A DNA stretch of 64,000 nt, from contig OX388348.1 of assembly GCA_947579665.1 (NCBI GenBank), positions 12,648,001 through 12,712,000 of the forward strand. The letters are read 5' to 3'. Positions 1 to 11,520 of this stretch are shown here, piece after piece (within the stretch, counting starts at the first letter, position 1; the number at the start of each line of letters is the position of its first letter). Both the position numbers and the translations under genes were made by a program. The stretch comes from Sympetrum striolatum. Taxonomy: Eukaryota > Arthropoda > Insecta > Odonata > Libellulidae. Below the pieces are notes generated by a model. The model made no database searches, had not been told where the DNA came from, and saw nothing but the letters and a program-made list of their open reading frames with translations.

Positions 1-2690
1 GACTCTCACGGGACTATATTAAAGTTATTGCAGGAATTTGTATCTACTATAAGGGTAAGAGTATTATTTTGAAAACTAATTGATACACATTTTGACGTTC
101 AGCGACACAGAAAACGTTCCTAATCATACAAATAGAATTTATTCCATAATCGAGACGGAAATAAATTAAAGAAACCTTTTCTGTCACCCTGCACTACAAG
201 ACCTAACTATGAGCTACATAGAATATTCAGGGGTAAGGTAATACAAAATTATGCTAACAATAAGATATAATTATATTCCGACTTCAATATTTTGCGTAAA
301 TCGCAATTGATTAAAAAAGTAAAAAGTCCACAAGGCAAAATGGTCCTAGTATCACTTAATAAACTCGGAGATAAGAATAGCATTCAAAAATCCACAAAAT
401 AAGGAAATGCAAGATTCCTCTTACGAATTCAAAAATAATATAGCACGAGAGAAAATGCAAAGCGGCAAAAAACAAATAGGATTACCCAATCCGGAAAGAT
501 TGGCAAACCAATCCTGAATCGATTCGGAGTAAATTTTTCCACGCTAAAGCTAGAAAATAACCGGGGAATATAAATCTTTCTGCCCGAATAAATGAAGAAA
601 TTAGATTTACTGGTCTGTGAAAAAATATAAAGAGAATTATGGCCCCTCTAGGAGATTCTTGGTTGAGAAATGCTGACCTCCGCCATTCTATTCCACAAGA
701 AAAGGCTTGGGGTTTTTCTGGTCCCGTTCTGATATCCCAAGACCATCAGAGACAGGGATCTATTTTATCCAAGCCAGTTGTTTCCCATCAGATTAAAAAT
801 TTATTATTTCTCTCCGTAAATTCGCGAGAATACTCTTCTTGCGGTATCCACGTGCAGGGACATGTCGCAATGGAAACGGTAAACAACATCTCCCGCCTCC
901 GTTCTCCTTTAAGCCAAACTATAATAAATTTTAATCGAGTTTTTTCAGCTCACTCCGAGCGAGGTTAAGCCATTTTGACTGCGAGTAGAGCTTTACCAGT
1001 TTACTTATCATTTTTATTTCAGTTAATTAGAAAATACTGTAATTCAGGGTAGAGTGAATTTGAGGGTAAAGTAACTGAGGATAAAGTTAAGACTGTAATT
1101 GAGGGTAGAATTCAGGGGAAAAAATAGGGGAAGACATAAACAAAAGCTGTTGGATGACATAAGAGGAGGGGCAAACTATAAGGAAATGGCGCTTAGTAGG
1201 GACTTTTGAGTGTACATGAACCTACTGAAAGGTAATAATGAGAAGGTAACTTAAATAAATTGATGTTTAGAATAAAAAAATTCAAGTTTGATAGTTGCTG
1301 AAAATACGGTGTACGGAGAAGCCAATCGATACACTAAAAATCTATTTGTCACTTGATCCTAGCCTCTAGATTATGTTCGTCAAACTTAACTTCTTTACTG
1401 CTAATATTAACTTCCGAAAGTACATTCTCTGGCAAATTTACGATTGTTCATTAAATTCAGTAAAACGATTTGCAGAGAAACGAACACGAAAGAACTTTAT
1501 TCAACAATTATAAATGTTGGAATAGCGATGAATTATCGATAGAAAAGGGTACTGAATTGATAATAACGCAAACGGATGAGTAAAATTATTTATGAAAACA
1601 ATTAAGGAAACATTAAATTCATTTTTTAATCATAATAGCATGATGAAATTGAACTAGTGCCAAGTTAAGTATCAACATATCTTTGGTACTATTTTGACTC
1701 GTAATGGTATCTAGGAGAAAAATAATTTTCAAATCTCAGTCAAGATAAATATGATAGAAATTACTCATACAGCTCTATTATTAATATAATTATGGCCTTC
1801 CACGAAGAAACGCCTTCAAACATTTTTTAAATTTATTTAATTCAACAAAGGTGCGTTCCTTCAAACTTGGGTCCGTCGACAGGAAATAGCACAAAAAAAT
1901 TATATCACAAAATATTATAAAATGCATTTTGAAAACAACTGGGAACTCACCGTATAAAAATAATCAACAAACAAGTAGTTCTGAAGTGGCAAGAAATACA
2001 AATAATATGAAAAAAGAAAATTAAGTACGCAATAAGTAAATCTGAAGTAATTTTTAGTTCAGTCATGCTGATTATAAAATTATTTACACCAATGTTAAAA
2101 GAGATATAATATAAAATAAAAACTTACATGTCACCTGACTGAAGTAACAAGCTCTGATAAAGGCATAATAAACATTTTTAGAGCTATTAATAAAAAATAC
2201 AAGCTACACCACGCAGGAATAAATTCGAAATGTGCGAAATGATAACCAATCCTATCGATCCGTGAGGCAGTACATCAAAACCTCTCACGTGGATGCAGCA
2301 AGTAAAACTTCAACACCCCTCACTAAACAATAATTGATGACGAATCCAACGGGTTACGAGGGTTGAGCCGGGATGATACAGCGCTGGATGCTGGGGAGAG
2401 AGAGACGCGGAAAAGTAGAGCGAACCGTTCATTCCCGTTTTTATGCCTTTTCAATGTTATTGTTGACTACCGAACGCAGCCGTATTTTTTGTCCCGCGAC
2501 GTCGGGGCTGTTTTACTGCCGAAGTGCTAATATTGTTCTTCGACCATTACGCCGCTTAATGAGAGAGCCCACTCGTTAATTATGATTCCGGCCATTAGAA
2601 TTGCCCCGTTTTATACATTCGAATTATTAAAGAGACCAATTTTCCCATTTTTATGCGAAGCGTAAGTTCCGAGCGAAAATGTTCTAAACT
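1..2690. other. AT-rich non-coding stretch
   Basis: I see no gene here. Reading frames are short (at most about 110 codons) and match nothing I recognise. The only structure noted is the imperfect short tandem repeat near 1.03-1.13 kb, listed separately. The stretch is mostly low-GC DNA with runs of A and T, typical of intergenic or intronic animal DNA. Composition begins to rise in GC after about 2.3 kb. Confidence 0.5.
1034..1125 (+). repeat. Imperfect short tandem repeat (GAGGGTA-type)
   Basis: The core GAGGGTA or a close variant recurs about five times in roughly 90 bp (CAGGGTAGAG, GAGGGTAAAG, GAGGATAAAG, GAGGGTAGAA, CAGGGGAAAA), with units near 17 bp. An 18-base block (ACTGTAATT, one variable base, then AGGGTAGA) appears at 1036-1053 and again at 1092-1109, differing at one base. 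This is a degenerate minisatellite. No function is implied. Confidence 0.6.
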
Positions 2691-3112
2691 CGCGAAAACG
2701 CTATCCCAAACATTGCAGAGAGAACGAACAGATCGGGGATAATGGTCGCCTCTAGTGCAGTCATAAAACAGTGGAGTAAATCACCCACGCGCGTTCCGGC
2801 GACAATAAATCCGTGCACAGAGCTCAATCACAGATCGCCGGCCCTGATAAAACTAATGGAGGCGGAATTGCCTCTCCGTGGATATTTAAATGAAACGCGA
2901 TTCCGCCATAATCAAACGTTTTACGGCCGCAGTAGCGCCGAGGCGGCAATGAGCGGAATCACCGGGCGGGAAAGTTGGTCAGGAGCTTCGCGGAATAAAG
3001 GGTTTTGATGAACGGGCCCTTTTCCGCGAATCGGTCCGGACTCTTTTCGCGGCCGTAAACGATACGGAAGCTGCGAAATCTGCGCCCGAAAATATTGTTA
3101 AAAGGTGATTAT
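2690..3112. other. GC/CpG-richer island
   Basis: GC and CpG content are clearly higher here than in the flanks, with many CG dinucleotides. An 88-codon frame (2742-3008) is open but matches nothing I recognise, and open frames are expected in GC-richer DNA. The right edge is the first copy of the direct duplication at 3013-3112. It could be a regulatory or conserved non-coding block. That is inference. Confidence 0.35.
3013..3112 (+). repeat. Direct duplication P, copy 1
   Basis: This segment closely matches 4172-4264 in the same orientation. Shared blocks include CTCTTTTCGCG, GTAAACGATACGGA, GCTGCGAAATCTGCGCCCG and AAAAGGTGATTA. Copy 1 carries about six extra bases after the GCGCCCG block. 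The sequence upstream does not match between the copies, so the repeat is bounded at about 95 bp. The intervening ~1.06 kb holds two Element X copies. Confidence 0.8.
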
Positions 3113-3288
3113 TTATATATTTATTCTTTAGGTGTACAAATATGCAACAGGCCAAGTGCTAGTCATTCCTGTGGGGGGAGAGAAAAATGAAATACCCTTA
3201 AATTCACCATAGTCGGGAGGAAAACCCCCCAAATCCACCTGAAGGCAGTAAGTCTTAGAATAAAAGAATTTTTTTTCATATTGCTACA

Positions 3289-3429
3289 CTTCTGAAGAAG
3301 TCTGAATCGCTTTCGAAAAGCGTATTGAGGGATATCAAAGAGCGGTGTCCTCCCTTTTTTTCTCCAAACACCGGTAAAAGAGAAAAGGAAAGCCGACAAA
3401 GACGGCCATTGGAGATTTTTAACTTCTAA
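3289..3429 (+). repeat. Element X, copy A
   Basis: First of seven copies of a dispersed element of about 100-140 bp that I do not recognise. It opens with CTGAAGAA and CGAAAAGCG, then GCGGTGTCC, a pyrimidine-rich run, the ACACCGGTAAA block, the most conserved core GCCGACAAAGACGGCCAT, then GGAGATTTTT and a closing TTCTAA. The element can pair with itself: TCTCC near its middle faces GGAGA near its end. Copy A is more diverged in the GAGAAAAGGAAA part. No coding role is apparent. Confidence 0.8.
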
Positions 3430-3951
3430 AAATAAAATCACAAGTTTCGACATTTAAAAGAAATACAACTATAACACAAAACTTAAAATTTTGAAACAAT
3501 ACTATATTCTACATTTACAACAATATTAAAAAATAACAACAACGTTACAGCAGAATCACAGAACCCTTTTAATTTTATTGATAAATACACTATAAGAAAG
3601 GGGAAAAGGTTCGAAAACTTCTCCACGTAAATTTTTCCATTCTATTATTCCCCGATTTAGAAATGAATGTTCGCAAACATCTGTTCTCTGTTTAAGGGTA
3701 GCGACTTTGTGATTGTCGTCGTTTCTCCCTAGGAAATCCGGTTCCATGAGTCTATTGTTGATTGTTTCAACGAAGGCTTCCAATTAACAGTTTTTAATAC
3801 TATATTCCCTTACCTTTTTGTTTAACGTCTACATTCTAATAATTCTCAACCAAGTTCTTCGATCATTCCAGTGACGCTATCCGTATTCCCATATCACTCC
3901 ACCACTGGACATAAGTACCCAACACCACACCGTTTTTCTTTTTTTACCTTT
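3430..3951. other. AT-rich spacer between Element X copies A and B
   Basis: I see no gene. A 75-codon frame on the minus strand (3556-3783) has no recognisable features. The spacer and both Element X copies lie between the two halves of direct duplication P. Confidence 0.4.
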
Positions 3952-4086
3952 TCACTCCTGAAGAACAAAGCGTTGCTATCGAAATGCTTTATTAAAGTGC
4001 GGTGTTCCCTCTTGTTTTCTCCGAACACCGGTAAATGAGATGGGGAACGCCGACAAAGACGGCCATCGGAGATTCTCAACCTCTAA
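3952..4086 (+). repeat. Element X, copy B
   Basis: Same orientation as copy A, 663 bp downstream. It starts CACTCCTGAAGAAC, continues through ATCGAAATGC and GTGCGGTGTTCC, then TTTTCTCCGAACACCGG, TAAATGAGATGGGGAACG, CCGACAAAGACGGCCATC and GGAGATT, and closes with AACCTCTAA. Two intra-element pairings are visible: CGGTGTTCC with GGAACGCCG (one G-T wobble) and TCTCCGA with TCGGAGA. On the minus strand A and B share a similar translated string, but the other copies break that frame, so I treat it as non-coding. Confidence 0.85.
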
Positions 4087-4171
4087 TTCTTTAAAAGTCG
4101 TTTTCCAAATTTTCTTTCTTTCCTTTCCACATCCACCCCACACGAATCTCGCTTCTCTCTCTGTACAATAA

Positions 4172-4264
4172 CGCGTCCATTTCTGCGAATTGATCCGTAC
4201 TCTTTTCGCGAGTGTAAACGATACGGACGCTGCGAAATCTGCGCCCGTTGTCAAAAGGTGATTA
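4172..4264 (+). repeat. Direct duplication P, copy 2
   Basis: Partner of 3013-3112, about 1.16 kb away in the same orientation. It shares GTAAACGATACGGA, GCTGCGAAATCTGCGCCCG and AAAAGGTGATTA. Matching stops sharply on both sides. It may be an old local duplication or two copies of a dispersed repeat. Two copies alone cannot separate these. Confidence 0.8.
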
Positions 4265-5060
4265 ACGGCCTTCTTCAGAGAAGCTGACGATCGGAGCAGA
4301 GATTTTCGAGACGAAATGTTTTGCCAGACTCAATTAACAAAGCATCACGGGACTTTTTTTGGAATGGAGGGAATCATTTCTTCATCAATCGACTTGTTTC
4401 GCGAATTTGAATGAAACGTAACACTCTCGCTACGAATTCGTGTTCGAAGACATTTTCATCAAGAGGAAAGATAAATACCAAGGCATATATAAAAGAGCGA
4501 ATGACTAAGTTAAATTCCCTTGATTGAAATTTAACGATTGACATTTCACAAAACAGTGGAGAATAGATTGTCTGGAATCGCTTAATAAATTGGAATATTT
4601 CTTATAACAAGCATTAAACGTACAACTTACCTAGAAATTAAATTAATAAATTTCGTTTTTTTTTCGCATTACATGTTTCTAATTCATTATTAAAGATTAT
4701 ATATTTTTTATCGATCCTTTAGTGAAAATAAATTTTTTGATAAATTACAATTATACCATGACAAGGTTTCGTTGGACATATGAAAGGACAAACTTGGAAT
4801 CATTTAACAATTATAAACACTTTAACAAATAATAAAGATATCATCACATTCATATGATATTAAAAGTAAATAATTTCATATAATTATTAAAATAGTTATG
4901 AAAGTCATGGGGGCTAGGGATATTTCTTTGGCTCAAAATATAGAAAATTAGCTATCGTTGTCCTTTTCTGGGTGAAGAGTTCCTTAATAAATACAATTAT
5001 TACTTCTGTCATTGTATCTTGTATATATTATTTATGAGTAAAATTTCAAGTCGACATCAT
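4265..5060. other. AT-rich stretch, nothing seen
   Basis: I found no reading frame, RNA gene or repeat that I can support. The DNA is AT-rich with homopolymer runs. Confidence 0.45.
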
Positions 5061-5099
5061 ATCGAAAGGGTCCTAAAAAGTAGAAAATGTTCTAAAAAT

Positions 5100-5710
5100 T
5101 CGCTGCAATTTCTCCGTCCGGCATCGAACCAGGGTCTTCTTGGTGATAATTAGTATACAGAACGACAAAGGATCACCGTCTCTAACCATGTGCGAAAGCT
5201 CAAGCAGAAATATTGGCTGCAACTGCCTCAAACGACGTCCTACTTTTCCCATATATTCCTTATGTGAGAATTTGTAACGTGCTCTGGCATCGAACCTAGA
5301 AACATCATGGTCATATCTATTTTTTTCATAAACCAAGTCTTAATATACATCTTCTATCTAAGCAAGAACCTCCTATCATTTCGATAAGAGCATCGGAAAG
5401 AATAATGAAAAACTACCTCTCAATGTATTTTAAATGGCAGATTTTTGCATCGTCCTAGCAGCGAACCTAGGATATTTTCCGTAAAAGTCATAAATGTTTT
5501 CGATAGATCACCATATCTATAGGCTCCTATAGTTTTTATTCTCTACATATACGGGAAGCATTTTTTAAAAATTCCCGAAAATCAAAGCAATGCTTTTAAA
5601 TGGGGAAAATCGGTACTTTGGGGCCTTCTGGAATCGAACCCATGACACTGAGGTTCAAAATCGCAATTTTTCTGGCGGTTACACGTTATGGCCAATACGT
5701 CGTAAAAATT
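5100..5710 (-). repeat. Array of four degenerate tRNA-like (T-arm/B-box) units
   Basis: On the minus strand, motifs of the form GGTTCGATKCC lie at 5121-5130, 5287-5296, 5458-5467 (GGTTCGCTGC variant) and 5631-5640, spaced 166, 171 and 173 bp. Units 1 and 3 also share GATCACC at 50 and 48 bp beyond the motif. Unit 4 has a perfect B-box (GGTTCGATTCC) and a 10-of-11 A-box match (TGGCCATAACG) about 50 bp upstream on the minus strand. The regular spacing suggests an old tandem array of a tRNA-derived repeat. No unit folds into an intact tRNA, so these are not functional tRNA genes. Confidence 0.55.
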
Positions 5711-5739
5711 TCAAATCAATGACGTTTGTGGTTTAGCCT

Positions 5740-6130
5740 GTGAATAAGTATCCTATCTATCTATTATATCTGTATAGGTACATGAATGAATCCGGAGAAG
5801 GAATTATATATAATAGATATACATTTTTGAAGTTTTTTACACATTTGCTTTGGTAAAATGTACCTTATCTTAAAAATATACAATACTTGACCCTAAACCC
5901 TTACGGACGATATCGTACCGTACCCTATTAAATAAAAGAAATTTAAAAAAATTAAGAGAGTAGTTAAACATAAAAAGAATAAATACCCATATACTTATAT
6001 AAAACCCCAGCTACATAGCACCTAAATAATAAATTAGAACTTTAAGATATAAGAAAAAAGCTTCCAGCAACCGCCACGAAGCACCATCGAGGAATAGCAC
6101 CACAAAAAAAAACCGTCCAAAAAAAAATCG
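5740..6130. other. AT-rich stretch, nothing seen
   Basis: Low-GC DNA with A-runs and short TATA-type microsatellite stretches. No gene or structured element found. Confidence 0.4.
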
Positions 6131-6830
6131 CTAAAATGCAAATTAGAGCCCTAAAACATTTAAGACCCAATATAAGTACCTTTCGGAGTAAGCCCGCGCG
6201 AGAGTACTCGCTTTTGATTCCACGAGGATTTTACTTAAGGGTATTTAGAGGAAAGATCACTCGTGGAATAAAAACGTCGCCCCGGAGGGCAAGAAGATTT
6301 GCATACAAAGGCGATTTATCGAAAGACGTAGTGCTCTCGAGAAAAGGTTCCGAGCAACAACTCAAAGCAATTAAACCTAACAACCCTCGGGGACCGAGGA
6401 AATTTCAGCACATGTTCGCTGCTCAAATAACACCGGGCTTAAAAGGTGCGCGACTAAAAATCCATTTCCTTCGCTGACGTCCCGGCATTTGTAAGTCGGG
6501 GGAAAAAGGGTCTCCCGGAATCTTGTGAGCACTATCTTGAGCGAGAAATCAAAAGATTTTCGGTGCCAGAGTCAACAGAGACGACAGGAGGAGAAATTCG
6601 GGGAACGCGGTAAATAAAGCGTAAATTAAAATGGTAATGAGGGCGAACGAACGGTTATCTTTCTTCCGACTTATTTTTGCGGATGAGGGCTGGTTATGCA
6701 AGAGCAACACTTTCGATATAGACGGGGCGGTCGAAAAAAAAATGGCGGAAGAGAGATGCTGTAATTTGCATGAGAAAGAGGTTATCAAGGGATTCGCCAT
6801 CTTCTTTCTTCAAACACTAGGTTAAATTGT
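6131..6830. other. Moderately GC-richer segment with unconvincing open frames
   Basis: A 113-codon plus-strand frame (6136-6477) encodes a very basic, Arg/Lys-rich string, and further frames are open on both strands at 6549-6825. I recognise no domain, signal peptide or family in any of them. Open frames on opposite strands over the same bases argue against a real gene. I leave it unannotated. Confidence 0.3.
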
Positions 6831-9800
6831 TTTATAAATAAGCCGCTTTAATACTTTATCAACCGAGCTCATCTTAAAAATTCGACGAAAAAATTCAGCA
6901 TTGATTTAAAAAGGCGCCAAATATTGAAGAAAAATGATCTGATCAAGCGCTACGATAATTTTTATATTTTAGCAACGGATCAACAAGCACTGTTGCGGGC
7001 ATATAAAGTCAGTCATTTCCTCGTTAAAACGTGTTATCCAGGGTACCAGGGTAATTAAATAGATGTAATATCTTTCTATGTATCAACAAGTAAGTTTCTT
7101 ATTATCTCTAAGAGAGAAAGATTTTTTACGCTTGTATTGTCTTCGTTTTACCAGGTTTTCCGGAAAAGAAATTTCGGCATATGCTACTACTTTGACCAAT
7201 GTATCAACGTTTTTGTTATTCATTAAAGATAAGAATGTAGGAAATGTTTTAATACGACACGTTGAATGATAACTAATAAAATATTATTCTTAGCCCATGT
7301 ACGTATGCGTTTTAATACAAAATATGTATTTGGAACTTTGCGTTCGTTTACTGACGAACATTGAGTAATAATTTAGACTACCCATAGTTCATAGTAATCA
7401 TCGTATTATCTGACTAAGCAACTTGCATGATGGTAAAAAGCTGTTCTGCCACTACGTTTTAATACAGAAAAGTCAGGAATTACCAAACAGACTCCATCTT
7501 ATCTTCAACATAAATTCATGAGATTAACAGAAGTAATAATGCATTAACAGTGGATGGAAAAAAATTCATTAATGTAATAACAACTAGAATTCTCGAAAGC
7601 AAAAGGTGCAAATCAGAGCAAGACCCATCACGAATTCGAGCGAAAGACATTACGCTTCCACGGGATTGCTCGACGTCACTTGTTCCTATGGCACTATTCC
7701 TCAAGTTTACTTAGGAAATATCCATCTCCTTCCCGACATTCCCCATCTCCTAAGCGGATGGAATCTCGCCCACTCATACACTCAGCTATGAGGAGGAATC
7801 ATAGGATTCTATTAAGACCATTATCACCCTCGATCTGAGGAATGAAAGGATTCCGCCATAAATGAGCGTGGGAAACAAGGCTTATAACTCCCTTTAGAGA
7901 TTTAGGCAACGACCAGAGCAAAAACCTCTAAATAATTCACCCTTCACGGTGAGCGATTCTGGAAATGATTTATTTAAAAAGCTCCTTAAAATTTCCTCAT
8001 TAAATGGTCGCAGAAAGCCCTATTTGCATACCGCCATTTTGTATAAAAGCCACGGTTATTTGCGCTGGGAAAGGAAGATTATGCCTAAAGAACCATGTCT
8101 ATCATGGAATATGAGAGAGGCCATTACGACTATTAGGGAGAAGGTGTAAACATGACTGGGATTGAAAATTAGCACTAATGTCGTAATTAAAGATGGATGA
8201 CAGAGATAGGGCCAAGATAGAGATAAAAGATGATGATAAAGAATTGCAGAAATCCTTGCTCATTAAGCCCCTTACGCCTAAGAACAATTGGGAAGTTATC
8301 CAGATATCTGCAAAAACCACTGCCCACACAGCTTAAGTTTATTAGCTAACCACAAAGATTATCCTAAAGGATTGTTGTACTCAGGTATTTGAAAACGAAT
8401 AATTTAATAATATTTCTTAATAAATACACATCAAAAGTAAAACTTTGATAATACTAAGTGGTATTCCAAGAAAACTTTGTAACGTAATTTTAATTCATAC
8501 GAAACGGAAACTGATTTTTAACACATTTTTGCTGTAGGTTAATTCAAGTTTCATCTTATTTGCTTATGGAGAAGCAAATGTTTCAAACAGTACAGATGAA
8601 TAAGATTTTTTCTATAATCGTTTGAAGTTTAAACAACTTTTACCAATTGCGTAATGAACTACATTGCAATATCCTATCACTCCAACCTAATCTATACATT
8701 TCGTAGGTTTTCTCAAGCTTACTTCTGTTTCGCTAGTAATATCTAACAGAGGTACCTTTTTATTTCAGTCACTGAGGTATATAACAGTTAATTTCCACAA
8801 AATAATTCTCTTCTCTGCACATTTCTAACAATTTAAATCCCGAATGCAAATTATTAGTATTTACCATACATTACACGAGTATTCAATTCTTCGGCCGGAT
8901 CAAATGCCTTATAATATGATAGAATAGTGTAATATCTCTATTACACTATTATATTCTTATTATATTTGTTAATGTTGCTTGGTTTATCACCCCACCCTAT
9001 GTGTTATATAAGATCTTTTTCATTTTTCATCCATTCTGCTTTTTTCGATTAATTATAAATATATATTATAATATATAAATAGACATTATAATGTACGTTC
9101 TTTAGAATGAAATTAATGTTACGAAGTAGCTAAATTTGCCAGAGATAACCACGAACAAAATACAAGTGCAAGAATTTAGGCGAATTCTTCCTCGAATTAT
9201 TGCAGTATTTTAGTAGGAAATGTTAACGTGTGATCGACTCCCCAGCTCCATCCAAGCGGCGATAACGAGGATACTTTGATCAAACCATCCCCTGGATCAA
9301 AAAGTGGCCATCAGAGTAATTATGTAAATGCGGGAGGAAATCGTTTGAGTATTCATCGATGTGTGAAACGCGTGAGAATCTAAATTAGCAACAAATGACT
9401 ATCGATGTCCGAGCGGATAATAGCTTCCTACACAAAGGAAAATGGCTGGGCAAGACTGAGTCCACGATTAAATTGTAAGAGTTTTTTGTTTTATTCCGCA
9501 AAGAATTTTCGGGCTCGATTCTACGTTTGTGGCAGGCAAGACAGATGCATATACATTAACAGTCACAGTATATCAATCGCCAAAGGTGAGGACTCAAAGT
9601 ATAAATAAACCCACTAATTACATCCAAAAGAATGATGGAAAGTATTCGGCCTACTTGACCAAAAAATTATGAAAAATCCCTATTTGTCCAAAGTTTTCGC
9701 AAGGCTACACTTTCCGCTGAAATGAAAACATTTTAACATCGAAAATCATTCATCTTCAGTTAAATACTTAAACATTCTCTTCGGTAAATAATTAATCGTA

Positions 9801-10920
9801 ATTCCGCTCAAACTCAGCCAATAAAACCCTCTCCGTCATCTACCCAATTAACCTCAAGGTGTCATCGACACCGGTCGTAAATACACACAGGCGCAACTAC
9901 AGGAAACTTCGGCCCCAGCGGACTCCAATTATCGCACCGAATTCTTCGCACGCCATCAAAAAACTGAGTCCGGTGCACGGGACGTAGAATTACAGACCCC
10001 GAACTAAACAGCTCCTGAGGCGACTCTGCGTGCATAAATCACGAAAGCCCAATGAAAAATAAAAGCCTACCAATGAATATTCTACCATAAAACACCATAA
10101 ACGATCATCCCCGACTTGAAAGTCATTCATTGATAGTTCTCTTGAACGATCCAAATAAAATTATGGATTAGAATTTCGAGGTAGTGCATGTAAAAATGTG
10201 TTTAAGTCAGCACTAATCCTGCAAAAAAGGATTAACAGAATAATTTGCTTGAAAAATAAATTTGAGCATTCTTATCCATTATTTGTGAATGTGACATTGA
10301 ACCCTTTACAGCACCTGTTTATGCTTACGGTTTCGAAATGTGTTTTGTTTTTCCGAATGGTAACATGCCAACTATCTCTGATGGTGCAATTCAGTATAAT
10401 TTGAGAAAAGGAAACTAGCTTTAATTAAGCCTAATTTAATTACTTGCAAACTATCTTTCGTTTATGTGGGCCCAAAGATTTATAATTTATTTCCTGAAGA
10501 AATTAAAATGAGAAACGCTGTCATAAATTTCTACAGTGGGCGAAGTCTTGGATATTGGCAAATAAAAATATTGATAGATTTTTAATATAAATTTGGTAGT
10601 TTACTTATAAGTACTACTTTTCAGAAATAGAAACATTGTTCTTGATTATTGTTATACATATGTATCTTGAAAATTTGTTAAATATACACGTATTAAATTC
10701 TTAAGAACAATTGTAAAGAACACACAAATTTCCTCTTAATGTTAAAACACTTCCATTTTTTATGTTAATATATCTGCATCAGATATCCGCCTTATGTTTA
10801 TTTGAGTTTGATGGTAACTCCTAAATATGTTATACCTATGAGGTACCTACTTCCATCTATTTTCATCCTGTCTGTATTCATTGCAAGATGAACTGAATTT
10901 ACTATTCTTCTAGACTAGTA
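6831..10920. other. AT-rich non-coding stretch
   Basis: I see no gene over about 4 kb. The 8923-8950 hairpin is the only clear structure. Small frames (60-75 codons) are scattered and unrecognisable. Around 7.6-8.3 kb and 9.8-10.0 kb the GC content is slightly higher but without any signal I can name. Confidence 0.45.
8923..8950. repeat. Perfect 12-bp inverted repeat (hairpin)
   Basis: AATAGTGTAATA is followed by four bases and its exact reverse complement TATTACACTATT. A further four-base match (TTCT against AGAA) lies just outside, offset by a short insertion. It is AT-rich, so it may be a chance foldback or a relic of a small inverted-repeat element. Confidence 0.7.
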
Positions 10921-11520
10921 AGAAGGAAAATTTCGGGGCCCGCTTCCAAAAATCGCGAAAGTAAGAGTAAGATGCGAATTAACTTCCCGACGCGGGGAGT
11001 TGATGGAAAGCATTGCCGTCCGAAGCGGCCTTCTCCGCGGGCATTTCATATCCGTGTCCCCGGATCACTTAACACGTTAGCCACAGAAAGTGGAGCACCG
11101 ACTGTGGAGCGTCCGACCGCGAGGAATAATTTCGTTTTTGGGTGCCGGGGAGCGGGAAGGGAGCGGCACGTCGCGAGCGATTAGGGCGTGGACGGGTACG
11201 GCAGCCTATTTTACGTCCTGATTTTTCCGATCGGCCGGGACGAGCTTACGCGAGGGTATCGCCCCAATACTCCTTTCCATGACCATGGCGACGAATAAAC
11301 AAAAACCGTTCTGTTAATCGGATATCTTGGATTCTATACCGTCACAATTAAATCTCGGAGGCAATTGCCCTTTAAAAATGCATAATTACGGGTACGTGTT
11401 AAGTGAGGAAGCTTTCAGAGGAATAACAATGATGGCGCTAATGGAAAAGGCTAATTGGGTCGAGTATTTCCGTACCCTCGACCCGCGAATTCCATGTGAC
11501 TCGGGCTAAAATAATTCCGT
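10921..11520. other. GC/CpG-rich island
   Basis: A 600-bp block distinctly richer in GC and CpG than its flanks, ending where AT-rich DNA resumes. Small frames of 60-70 codons are open but match nothing I know. It is a candidate conserved or regulatory block by composition only. Confidence 0.35.

Noticed and set aside
3163..4254. Similar translated strings on the minus strand in Element X copies A and B, suggesting a protein domain
   Set aside because: Copies C to G break the frame with stops and shifts, so the likeness reflects nucleotide homology of a repeat.
6136..6477. 113-codon Arg/Lys-rich frame, at first sight like a ribosomal or histone-like protein
   Set aside because: No ordered motif of any such family; basic residues follow from AG-rich codons.
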